In this document: piece after piece, positions 1 through 7,441 of the stretch | Layout: every line of letters begins with the position of its first letter | How positions within the stretch are numbered: position 1 is the stretch's first letter | DNA from: Candidatus Humimonas hydrogenitrophica | GTDB taxonomy: Bacteria > Gemmatimonadota > Gemmatimonadetes > Palauibacterales > Palauibacteraceae | DNA: 64,000 nucleotides | Direction: 5' to 3' | Assembly: GCA_947581615.1 (NCBI GenBank) | Contig: CANPVD010000105.1 | Span: forward strand, 1 to 64,000 | Made by a program: the position numbers and the translations under genes | Notes under the pieces: generated by a model | The model's input: the letters and a program-made list of their open reading frames with translations, nothing else | Told to the model about the DNA's origin: nothing | Databases searched by the model: none

Positions 1-2
1 TG

Positions 3-785
3 GCCCCCGTCACCGCCTACCTGACCGGGGCCGACCGCTGGGAACGGCTCCAGTCGTGGCCGTCGGGCTGTCCGTCCGGGTGCGCGGTGACCCGCACGCC
101 CCTCTACCTGGAGGGCGACATGAAGGCGGGCTTCCAGAAGCCGGCCGCCGGGGACTCGGCCTTCGATTCGTACATCTCCGATCCTCACAAACCGGTCCCC
201 TTCCGGGCCCGGCCCATCCAGCCGGTGGGCTACAGCGGCCGGCTCACCTGGCCGCAGTGGCTGGTGGACGACCAGCGCGAGGCCTCGGGGCGCACCGACG
301 TGCTGGCGTACGAGTCCGCGCCCCTCACCGACTCGGTGCAGATCAGCGGCCGCCCGCTCGTCCACCTGGTCGCCTCGACCACCGGCACGGACGCCGACTG
401 GGTGGTGAAGCTCATCGACGTGTATCCGCCCGAGGTGGCCGAGCAGCCCGACATGGGCGGCTACCAGCTCGCCGTGTCCATGGACATCTTCCGCGGCCGC
501 TACCGGGAGAGCTACTCCGAGCCCGAGCCCATCCAGCCCAACCAGCCGCTGGTCTACACCTTCCACCTGCCCACGGCCAACCACGTGTTCCGGCCCGGAC
601 ACCGGATCATGGTGCAGATCCAGTCGAGCTGGTTCCCGCTGTACGACCGGAACCCCCAGACCTTCGTGAAGAACATCTTCTGGGCCAGGCCGGGCGACTA
701 CCGGAAGGCCACCATGCGGATCTACCACTCGCCGTCGGAAGCCACCTACCTCGACCTGCCGCTGGTGCGGAAGGCCGGCGGCTGA
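3..785 (+). CDS. CocE/NonD family hydrolase, C-terminal part (5' end outside window)
   Basis: This is the C-terminal ~260 residues of a CocE/NonD-type alpha/beta hydrolase or X-Pro dipeptidyl-peptidase-like acylase. The open frame runs in from the window edge. The visible part matches the jelly-roll C-terminal domain of this family: a GADRWERLQSWP segment, then TPLYLEG, a long beta-rich region (LTDSVQISGRPLVHLVAS, DWVVKLIDVYPP), and the late RPGHRIMVQIQSSWFPLYDRNP block. The catalytic alpha/beta domain is not in the window, so substrate (ester or peptide) cannot be told. Family members are often secreted in heterotrophic bacteria. A hairpin follows the stop codon and the next gene starts 150 bases later, so this looks like the end of a transcription unit. 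Confidence 0.85.
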   Translation, partial: APVTAYLTGADRWERLQSWPSGCPSGCAVTRTPLYLEGDMKAGFQKPAAGDSAFDSYISDPHKPVPFRARPIQPVGYSGRLTWPQWLVDDQREASGRTDVLAYESAPLTDSVQISGRPLVHLVASTTGTDADWVVKLIDVYPPEVAEQPDMGGYQLAVSMDIFRGRYRESYSEPEPIQPNQPLVYTFHLPTANHVFRPGHRIMVQIQSSWFPLYDRNPQTFVKNIFWARPGDYRKATMRIYHSPSEATYLDLPLVRKAGG

Positions 786-818
786 GGTCGGCGAGCCGGA
801 GCTGCAGGGCGACGGCAA

Positions 819-842
819 AGCTGGGCGGGCCGCCCGCCAGCT
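819..842 (+). terminator. Hairpin after the CocE-type hydrolase gene
   Basis: AGCTGG at 819-824 pairs with CCAGCT at 837-842 around a GC-rich self-complementary core, followed by CTTAGATT. It lies 34 bases after the hydrolase stop. The T-run is weak, so assignment as an intrinsic terminator is tentative. Confidence 0.4.
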
Positions 843-938
843 CTTAGATTCGTCCGGAGGGCCGCGGCGCGACGTGCGCCGCGGCCCCCGGAGCCGCCGA
901 CCCGCTTCCTCTCCCGCCACCCCGGAGACCGCCTGACC

Positions 939-2897
939 GTGTGCGGATTCGTCGTATTCCTGGGAGAGGCGGCTCCCGACACCGTCGCACGGCTGGACGA
1001 GGCCACCGCGTCCCTGACCCATCGCGGCCCGGACGACAGCGGCAAGTACCGGGACGAACGCGTCCTCATGGGCCACCGGCGGTTGTCGATCCTCGACCTG
1101 TCGGGCTCGGCCGCCCAGCCCATGGTCGACGCGGCCTCCGGCGCCGTGCTGGTCTACAACGGGGAGATCTACAACTACCGGGAGCTGAGGGCCGAGCTCG
1201 AGGGACTCGGGCACCGCTTCCGGAGCGACGGAGACAGCGAGGTGCTGCTCCAGGCCTTCCTCCGGTGGGGGCCGGACGCCTGCCGCCGTTTCAACGGGAT
1301 GTGGGCGTTCGCCGTGTGGCTTCCCGGCCGAAGGCGCCTGTTCGTCGCCCGGGGCCGCTTCGGCATCAAGCCGCTGTACTACGCGTTCACGCGGGGCGGC
1401 GTGCTCCTCGCCTCGGAGCCCAAGGCCATCCTGGCCATGGTGCCGTCCCTCCGCGACCCGGACCTCGGGGTCCTGGGCGCCTACCTGGCAGGGGGACGGG
1501 CGCATTTCGGGGGACGGACCTACTACCGGGGCATCCGCAGCTTCCCCGCCGCGCACCACGCCTGGCTGAAGCCCGGCGATCGTCGGCTCGTCGTCACGCG
1601 GTACTGGGACTACCCGGACTTCGACGGCGGCGGCTCCTCGATCGAGGGCTCGATCGAGGAGTTCGGAGGGCTCCTGGACAGCGCCGTGGGGCTCCGCCTC
1701 CGGAGCGACGTCGAGGTCGGCTACCTGGTCTCCGGGGGGGCCGATTCCTCGGCCATCCTGGCCTCCGTGGCGAAGCGACGCGAGCCCGTGGGACACTGCT
1801 TCACCTCCACCTACGGCGACGAGGGTCGCGGGGAGGCTGCCTGGGCGGGGCGCGCCACGCGGGCGGTCGGCGAGCCGCTGATCGAGGCCCCGTCCCTCCG
1901 GGAAGGCTGGCTGGAGACGCTCTCGAAGGTCTCCTGGCACCTGGACTGCCCCACCGACCACACCCACGCCTTTCCCCGCTGGGCGCTCCTCCGGACCGTG
2001 GCGGAGGCCGGCGTAACCGTCGTGCTGGAGGGCCAGGGCGCGGACGAGGAGCTCGCGGGCTATGCCGGCTACGCGGGGCGGCTCCTGGCCGAGCTGCTCC
2101 GGGGCCTGCCGGGCGGCGGGGCCCGATCGTGCCGCGCGCGCCTGGCGCTCGGCGCGCCGGTGGTCCGTGCCGGCGTGATGGGTTTCGGCTGGCGGGTGCT
2201 GGCCAGCCGGGTTCTCCGAAGCCTGCTCCCGGACGTGAACCCCCCCTACCGGAGACGGCGGGGCGTGGAAGGCATCCTCGACCCCGTGCTGCGCCGCGCC
2301 CTTCGGGAGACGGCGCCGGACGCGGGAGATCCGGCTCGAGGCTTCGGATCGGGAGGCATGGCCTGGAGCGTGCCGCGCCGCGTCGGGACGGGCCCCCGAG
2401 GTGCGGCGAGCGGAAGCCGGGCCGACGCGGCCGTCCACGCCCTGCTGCGCAGGGACCACGCGGCCGGGTCGCTCCCCAGCCTCCTCCAGCTAGGCGACGC
2501 CGTCAGCATGGCGCACTCGGTGGAGTCTCGCCTCCCCTTCCTGGACCATCGCCTGGTGGAGTGGTGCTTCAGACTGCCGCCTACGCTCCTGTACCGGAAC
2601 GGCGAGACGAAGTGGCCCGTGCGCGGATACCTGCGACGGGGTCCGCTCGCACCTCTGGCCGACCGCCCTCGCAAGGGGGCCTTTCCCACTCCACTCCTGC
2701 GCTGGATCGCCGACGAGGGCGGCCGGGACGTCGAGGACCTGGTCACAGGCCGGGGTGCCCGCATCACCGAATACTGCGACCGCGGCGGCATCCTCGAACT
2801 GTTCGCCATGGCCCGCCGGGGCGAGCCGACGGTGAGCCACCACCTGTTCCGCCTGGTGTTCGCCGAGCTGTGGCTGCGGAGCTGCGTGACAGCCTGA
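939..2897 (+). CDS. asnB: Asparagine synthase (glutamine-hydrolysing), AsnB family
   Basis: Converts aspartate, glutamine and ATP to asparagine, or acts as an AsnB-like amidotransferase in surface-polymer synthesis. The protein is 652 residues. The GTG start is placed so that Cys2 becomes the N-terminal nucleophile (MCGFVVF), the class II glutaminase signature, with HRGPDDSG (res 28-35) and YNGEIYNY (73-80) behind it. The synthetase domain has the PP-loop SGGADS (265-270) and a later EGQGADEELAGY block. One oddity: the usual ARDRFGIKPLYY segment reads ARGRFGIKPLYY, with Gly at residue 139. Length is at the upper end for AsnB. It stands alone between two hairpins, so it may belong to an exopolysaccharide-type AsnB subgroup rather than core amino-acid synthesis; context does not decide. 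Confidence 0.9.
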   Translation: MCGFVVFLGEAAPDTVARLDEATASLTHRGPDDSGKYRDERVLMGHRRLSILDLSGSAAQPMVDAASGAVLVYNGEIYNYRELRAELEGLGHRFRSDGDSEVLLQAFLRWGPDACRRFNGMWAFAVWLPGRRRLFVARGRFGIKPLYYAFTRGGVLLASEPKAILAMVPSLRDPDLGVLGAYLAGGRAHFGGRTYYRGIRSFPAAHHAWLKPGDRRLVVTRYWDYPDFDGGGSSIEGSIEEFGGLLDSAVGLRLRSDVEVGYLVSGGADSSAILASVAKRREPVGHCFTSTYGDEGRGEAAWAGRATRAVGEPLIEAPSLREGWLETLSKVSWHLDCPTDHTHAFPRWALLRTVAEAGVTVVLEGQGADEELAGYAGYAGRLLAELLRGLPGGGARSCRARLALGAPVVRAGVMGFGWRVLASRVLRSLLPDVNPPYRRRRGVEGILDPVLRRALRETAPDAGDPARGFGSGGMAWSVPRRVGTGPRGAASGSRADAAVHALLRRDHAAGSLPSLLQLGDAVSMAHSVESRLPFLDHRLVEWCFRLPPTLLYRNGETKWPVRGYLRRGPLAPLADRPRKGAFPTPLLRWIADEGGRDVEDLVTGRGARITEYCDRGGILELFAMARRGEPTVSHHLFRLVFAELWLRSCVTA

Positions 2898-3007
2898 GGC
2901 GGTAAGTCCCGACCGGGGCGGGAGCTTCGGCGGGACAGTCCGCACATCTTTTCCGTTTTCTGCACTGCGTGACGGACCCACCGGGCCGGTGACGGGGTGT
3001 GTACAAC

Positions 3008-3025
3008 CCTACAAGCCATTGTAGG
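3008..3025. promoter_or_regulatory. Inverted repeat upstream of first beta-barrel gene
   Basis: CCTACAA (3008-3014) and TTGTAGG (3019-3025) form a 7-bp inverted repeat with a 4-base spacer, 120 bases before the beta-barrel start. It could be an operator or part of a leader hairpin. No known regulator site was recognised. Confidence 0.35.
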
Positions 3026-3144
3026 CATGAGCGATACACAGACAGGCGCGCCGCACCGTACACATCTTGCCCTTCCCCGGCCCGGGTCCGGGCGAGGCCC
3101 GGCCGACAGGCGATACGGGCACTCAAACCCGCAAGGGGAAGAAC

Positions 3145-3828
3145 ATGAAAAGAATCGCTACAGCGTTGTTCGCATCCGTGCTGGCCCTGGTGCTGACGGC
3201 CGCGCCGAACCCGGTGCACGCCCAGGGGCTGGCCGTCGGCGTCGAGGGCGGCGCTTCCTTCGCCGATCTGCACGTATCCGGGGCCGCCACGCAGCTCGGC
3301 CACCGCACCGGCTACCGGGTGGCGGGCGTCCTTCGCTTCGGATTCGCCGGCCCGTTCGGCCTCGAGACCGGCGTGGGGCTCGTCCAGAAGGGCGCCGTGG
3401 CCACGCCCGCTCAGACCGGGCTCACCTCGAACGTGGACTTCAACCTGAACTACGTCGAGATCCCCCTGCTCCTCACCCTCGGGATCCCGACCGGCCCCTT
3501 CCCGCTCCACCCCAGGGTGTTCGCAGGTCCTCAGGTGGGCTTCCGCAGCACCTGCAGCCTGTCCGGGACCATCTCCGGCGTGTCGGCCTCGGTCGACTGC
3601 GGCGGCGGGTCGCTGGGCACGTCGAGCTTCGACACGAACAGCACCGACTTCGGCCTGGTGTTCGGCGGCGGCCTGGACTTCCCGCTGGCCGGCCCGCTGG
3701 CCTTCACGGTGGACGGCCGCTACGACCTGGGCCTGAGCGACATCAACCCGTCGGGGAGCACCTCCACCACTTCGACCAAGAACCGCAGCTTCCTGATCTC
3801 GGGTGGCGTGCTGCTGCACCTCCCGTGA
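3145..3828 (+). CDS. Outer membrane beta-barrel protein, paralogue 1
   Basis: A 227-residue exported beta-barrel protein of the PorT/OMP_b-brl type, probably an 8-strand outer-membrane barrel of unknown ligand. The start is the ATG giving MKRIATALF, which begins a signal peptide ending near HAQ|GLA (about residue 27) and is preceded by AAGGGGAA at 3133-3140. In the mature part, alternating beta strands, the YVEIPLLLTLGIPTG motif and a repeated VFGGGLDFPLAGP-type strand are visible. The last residues (ISGGVLLHLP) form a hydrophobic barrel-closing strand. A paralogue of the same length follows 455 bases downstream, each copy with its own terminator, so this is a tandem duplication. Function inferred only from fold class. 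Confidence 0.8.
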   Translation: MKRIATALFASVLALVLTAAPNPVHAQGLAVGVEGGASFADLHVSGAATQLGHRTGYRVAGVLRFGFAGPFGLETGVGLVQKGAVATPAQTGLTSNVDFNLNYVEIPLLLTLGIPTGPFPLHPRVFAGPQVGFRSTCSLSGTISGVSASVDCGGGSLGTSSFDTNSTDFGLVFGGGLDFPLAGPLAFTVDGRYDLGLSDINPSGSTSTTSTKNRSFLISGGVLLHLP

Positions 3829-3886
3829 CGCGTCGAGGCCGGCACGACGGGGCGCCCTAGCGGCGCGCCGCGGCCTCCAGGATGGG

Positions 3887-3914
3887 CGAAGGGCCCGCTT
3901 CGGCGGGCCCTTCG
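3887..3914 (+). terminator. Strong hairpin terminator of beta-barrel gene 1
   Basis: A 12-bp perfect stem, CGAAGGGCCCGC / GCGGGCCCTTCG, closed by a UUCG tetraloop in the stable C(UUCG)G context, 58 bases after the stop. The T-run is absent. Confidence 0.7.
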
Positions 3915-3938
3915 TGCATCGCGGGCCCCGTCATCGAC

Positions 3939-3977
3939 TACGATCGTAGCCGCGCCCCCGTGTCGTGTACGATCGTA
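3939..3977. promoter_or_regulatory. Paired TACGATCGTA palindromes before beta-barrel gene 2
   Basis: Two identical 10-bp palindromes, TACGATCGTA, lie at 3939-3948 and 3968-3977, 29 bases apart, so nearly three helical turns. They follow the terminator of gene 1 and precede gene 2, which suggests operator half-sites for a dimeric regulator. The surrounding 3915-4282 stretch (368 bases) contains no supportable gene. Confidence 0.4.
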
Positions 3978-4094
3978 GGCGTACTGGCCTCCGGGGCCAC
4001 CCCGCCGTCGAAGCACGGCGCCATCCTCCCGCTCTCGACAGAGACTCGCGACTTCCTGCACATCCTGTCGGAACGGGCCGTGCCGCGCGGAGGC

Positions 4095-4124
4095 TTGGCA
4101 TGCACCATAAAACATTGCGATATA
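4095..4124 (+). promoter_or_regulatory. Candidate sigma-70 promoter of beta-barrel gene 2
   Basis: TTGGCA (4095-4100) and GATATA (4119-4124) with an 18-base spacer, in an AT-richer patch than its surroundings. It would give a leader of about 150 bases. Assigned by eye only. Confidence 0.35.
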
Positions 4125-4282
4125 GTTACTTGCTGCCGATCGGCGCGCGCAGGAACAAGACTTGCTTTTCCGTGCGTGGAACAATGCGGCGCGTCCGCCG
4201 TGGCACCCGGTGACACGGCTCCGGACGTGGATCCGCTGGCTGTCGAACCCCTCCCGATCCACTCAACCCGAAGAGGTGCACC

Positions 4283-4969
4283 ATGAAGCGACTCGCTACC
4301 GGAATTCTGTCCGTCGTGCTGACTTTGGCCCTGTCGGCCGCCGGCCGGCCCGCCCACGCCCAGGGCCTGGCCCTCGGCGTCGAGGGCGGCGTCAACTTCG
4401 CGAGGGTCCACGTGAACCCGGACCTCACGGGCTCCGACATCAGCAACCGTACCGGCGTGAGGATCGCCGGCGTGCTCCGCTACGACTTCGCCGGCCCCTT
4501 CGGGCTGCAGACGGGCGTGGCGTGGAGCCAGAAGGGCGCCAAGGTCGCCGACACCTCCGGCTCCGGGCTGGTTGAGAAGGTGAAGCTCGACTACTTCCAG
4601 GTGCCGCTGTTCCTGACGCTGACGATCCCGACCGGGCCGTCCCCGGTCCACCCGCGACTGTTCGCCGGCCCCCAGGTGGGCATCCAGAGCCGGTGCAACA
4701 TCTCGGCGACGGACGGCACGACGACGGTCTCGGCGGCCTGCGACTCTCCGGACCTCGGCGAGGGCGGGCTCATGACCAAGAAGACCACGTTCGGCCTCGC
4801 GTTCGGCGGCGGCCTGGATTTCGATACGGGCGGCCCGGTGGCCATCACGGTGGACGGGCGCTACGAGCTCGGGCTCACCGACATCAACGACTCGGGCGTG
4901 TCCACCGACCCGTCGATCAAGAACCGCTCCTTCTCGATCTCGGGCGGTCTGCTGGTGAAGGTGCCGTGA
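4283..4969 (+). CDS. Outer membrane beta-barrel protein, paralogue 2
   Basis: A 228-residue paralogue of the preceding beta-barrel gene, alignable end to end. It has a signal peptide (MKRLATGILSVVLTLALSAA, cleavage near HAQ), the same DFAGPFGLQTGV and YFQVPLFLTLTIPTGPSPVHPRLFAGPQVG blocks, two cysteines in the variable loop (CNIS, ACDSP) and the terminal strand ISGGLLVKVP. The ATG is preceded by GAGGTGCACC. The long upstream region with palindromes and its own candidate promoter suggests expression separate from copy 1. Sequence difference is concentrated in the loop regions, as expected for surface-exposed parts of a duplicated barrel. Ligand or role unknown. Confidence 0.8.
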   Translation: MKRLATGILSVVLTLALSAAGRPAHAQGLALGVEGGVNFARVHVNPDLTGSDISNRTGVRIAGVLRYDFAGPFGLQTGVAWSQKGAKVADTSGSGLVEKVKLDYFQVPLFLTLTIPTGPSPVHPRLFAGPQVGIQSRCNISATDGTTTVSAACDSPDLGEGGLMTKKTTFGLAFGGGLDFDTGGPVAITVDGRYELGLTDINDSGVSTDPSIKNRSFSISGGLLVKVP

Positions 4970-5027
4970 CCCTGTGAGGCACCGAACCGGGCGCGGCGCA
5001 CCGCCGCGTCACCGGCAGCAGGATGCG

Positions 5028-5055
5028 CGAAGGGCCCGCCGAGGCGGGCCCTTCG
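5028..5055 (+). terminator. Strong hairpin terminator of beta-barrel gene 2
   Basis: The same 12-bp stem as after paralogue 1 (CGAAGGGCCCGC / GCGGGCCCTTCG), here with a CGAG loop. The terminator was evidently duplicated along with the gene. Confidence 0.7.
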
Positions 5056-5097
5056 TCGTTGGGGGTGAGAAGAGGGCTCGGTGAGCGCCCTCACAGC

Positions 5098-5170
5098 CCA
5101 ACATACATTTCCGGGCCGGTCCAACCTACATTTCCGGAATGTGGAAAACTCCGTCCAACGTAGATTTCCG
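5098..5170 (+). repeat. Three direct copies of an 18-bp IS-end-like repeat (left end of island)
   Basis: Copies at 5098-5115, 5119-5138 and 5153-5170 share the pattern CCAAC-N-TA-S-ATTTCCG. For example, the second and third read GTCCAACCTACATTTCCG and GTCCAACGTAGATTTCCG. Inverted relatives occur at 7361-7401. Multiple short terminal repeats of this style are typical of IS21-family ends (established knowledge); assignment here is inference, because no transposase is present. The 4970-5322 stretch holds only the terminator and these repeats. Confidence 0.6.
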
Positions 5171-5322
5171 TTTTCGCGTCTAAGCGAAGATGGGGGCGGC
5201 ATTCGGCTGGTGGGGTGCTGGATCTTGGTGCCCTTGACTTGCCCCCGTACTATGCCCTCCAGGCGGGCGCGTCGTACCACGCTGCCGAGGCCCGACCATG
5301 TTGACTCTTACACGATGAGCTG

Positions 5323-6744
5323 ATGGCGAACACCAGGCAGGGCCGCGGGCCCCATATCGGATTTGACGAGAGTCAGGAAGTCGAGTTCAATCAGACCTGG
5401 GTCGAGGACGCGATGAAGGATGTCGTCGCGTTCGCGAATACCGACGGTGGAACGCTCTATGTTGGCGTCGACAAGCATGGACACATCGTTCCGGGAATGG
5501 ATGTATCGGATGCATGCCAGCAGTAGATCGTATCGAAGATTCGCAACCACCTGGGTATTCTTCCCTCGGTCCGCGTTGAGGAGCGCGATGGCCATCAATT
5601 TCTGGCAGTAGCGGTGGGTCGGGCACATGGACGAACGGTGGTTCTCCGGGGAAAGCCCTGGCGCCGTAGCGGAACGAGTAGTTACGAGTTGCCGCAAGAA
5701 GAGTGGGCGAGGTTCCCGTTGGAGCCAACAGGGAGATCCTGGGATGCCTTGCCCGTGGATATGTCGATACAGGAGGCGATCGATCCGGCCAGGCTTCACG
5801 CCTTTATCCGGTCCGCACATGCTCGCGAGCATCCGCGGCTGTCGTCCGGGGTGCGTGAGAGTGACCCTGTAGAGGTAACCCTCGAGAAGCTGGGCCTCCT
5901 TCGCGAAGGGCGGCCGACGAATGCAGCGCTTCTGCTCATCGGCATGGATCCTCAGCGTCTTTGCCCGCGTGCGCGGATTCGGGTCTTCTACTTCAGAGAT
6001 ATCAGCGACTTCGACGAATACCCTGAGTGCACTGGTACGATCGGCGAGCAGATCGACGCCGTGATGCGCACGATCGCCGTCGCGAATCCCGCCCGGATCA
6101 CCTTTCCGGCCAGCTCCGCTGGTGAGGATCTCGTCGAGCGGACCAAGAGACACGAATCCGTCGCGTATCCGGACCTGGCGCTCAGGGAAGCGATCACCAA
6201 CGCCCTTGTGCACCGCGACTACACAGTTGTCGGTTCAGAGGTAGAGGTGAAGATCTACTCGGATCGGTTGGTAATCCAGAACCCAGGCCGTTTGATGCCG
6301 GGCCTGACAACCGACGAGCTGAGACAGGATCCACATCCTTCTCGTCGGCGGAATCCACTCATCGCAGAGATCGCGGGCCTGGATTACTGGATTGAGCGCG
6401 CAGGAACCGACACAACACGCATGATCAAGCTGTGCGAAGATGAGGGGCTTCCCACGCCCGAGTTTGAGGATCGGTCGAGCGGGTTTACGGTGACGTTCTA
6501 TCGAGATCCTTGGACATGGGAGATCCTTGCCGGTGTCGGATTGAAGGAGCGTCAGGTGAAGGGTGTCATGCACGTCAAAGTGCATGGAGAGATTGGGGTT
6601 ACTGGGTATCAAGAGGTTGCTCAAGTCTCCAAGAGTACTGCCGTGCGAGATCTTCGGGATTTAGAGGGGCGAGGGATCCTAGATAAGCACGGTGCGGGCC
6701 CGTGTACTCATTACATTCTCGGCAAGGTGCCAAAGGTGCCATAA
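5323..6744 (+). pseudogene. AlbA_2 / RecG-like HATPase transcriptional regulator, broken by one TAG codon
   Basis: A single frame of ~473 codons is interrupted only by TAG at 5524-5526. Residues 1-67 are an AlbA_2 (Schlafen-type) DNA-binding start: ESQEVEFNQTW, FANTDGGTLYVGVDKHG. After the stop the same frame continues (IVSKIRNHLGILPSV) through RGKPWRRSGTSSYELP, then an HATPase_c_4-like domain with LREAITNALVHRDY, DRLVIQNPGRLMPGL, RRRNPLIAEIAGLDYWIERAGT, and finally a winged-helix C terminus (SKSTAVRDLRDLEGRGIL). The stop follows two CAG codons, so a single C-to-T change in a third CAG would explain it. Downstream reinitiation is possible at ATG/GTG codons after 5600. GC is lower than in neighbouring genes, consistent with transfer. 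Family proteins are putative regulators often found on islands. Confidence 0.75.
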
Positions 6745-6771
6745 GGGTGTCTCTCAGGTGCCATCGGTGCC
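6726..6771 (+). repeat. Four GGTGCC copies spanning the end of the broken gene
   Basis: GGTGCC occurs at 6726, 6735, 6757 and 6766, partly inside the last codons (Lys-Val-Pro-Lys-Val-Pro). This is a short imperfect tandem tract. From 6745 to 7360 nothing gene-like could be supported: the frames present have odd composition and no recognisable motif. Confidence 0.4.
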
Positions 6772-7360
6772 GTAGACGCCCCCTTTCGCGATTGGGTGTC
6801 ATGCGCCTCACGAGGGTGTCCTCACGGTACCAACGGCGTCATCACACAGCATATCTTGTGACGTCCAGGCGACAAACGGGGAAGAGGTGGTTTGTGAGCG
6901 GGGCTCCAACCCCGCCACCGGCCCAGAGGCCCCTGCGCGGGACGGCCGCACCGGGGCACCGTCGCAGCGAGACCGCGCCGCCCTCGCTGCAGGTGCTGGT
7001 GGCCAGACGATAGGCCATTCCGAAGACCCGGCGGATCACCAGTCTTGAGGAGCCGGCCTCGCGGGGCGTGTCCAGGAGGAGGCTCCGCCACCTGGCCCGC
7101 GAGCTCCGTGAAGCCGCCGACGCCATGTCGCCGTGACCCGGAGCGGCGCCGAAGTCGGCCTTCCCGTGCCCCCTCTGGAGGCCGCACGTGGAGATCGTTC
7201 CCGCAGCTATGGCTTGATGACCACAGCTGTTTATGGCCCTATCTTGGGCTGTGAGCCGCGATCGACTGGCGGTCAGGACGCCGCAGGATGGCGTACATTT
7301 CCAAATAGCGCAGAATACCAAAGCGCGTAAGGACCTGCCGTGGCAGACCATTATGCGCTC

Positions 7361-7401
7361 CGGAAATCTAACGTGGACCAGATGGAAATCTGACCTGGAC
7401 C
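7361..7401 (-). repeat. Two inverted copies of the 18-bp repeat (right end of island)
   Basis: CGGAAATCTAACGTGGAC (7361-7378) and GGAAATCTGACCTGGACC (7384-7401) are inverted relatives of the left-end copies. The first matches the reverse complement of the third left copy at 15 of 18 positions. A shorter direct-orientation fragment, GTACATTTCC, is at 7293-7302. Confidence 0.6.
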
Positions 7402-7441
7402 GAAATGCCGATCTATGTCGGGCCCCGAGGGAGCGCCTCCC

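Larger units (their letters stand above)
5098..7401. mobile_element. Accessory island bounded by inverted multi-copy repeats
   Basis: A 2.3-kb segment of visibly lower GC (mid-50s percent by eye in the coding part) sits between the beta-barrel pair and pilC, with three direct repeat copies at the left and two inverted copies at the right. It contains one interrupted AlbA/HATPase-type gene and about 0.6 kb of non-coding sequence. No istA/istB-like reading frame is recognisable, so this is either a relic or a non-autonomous unit. No target-site duplication was identified. Confidence 0.45.

Noticed and set aside
2906-2936. GTCCCG/CGGGAC hairpin after asnB
   Set aside because: Short stem with a long 19-base loop; not convincing as a terminator.
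5098-5170. Possible CRISPR array (three regular repeats)
   Set aside because: Only three imperfect copies with very short spacers of unequal length, and inverted copies at the other end of the segment; fits mobile-element ends better.
6842-7351. A 169-codon minus-strand frame in the island
   Set aside because: Tested by eye as an istB or other transposase remnant; no AAA+ or DDE motif, mixed composition, no ribosome site.
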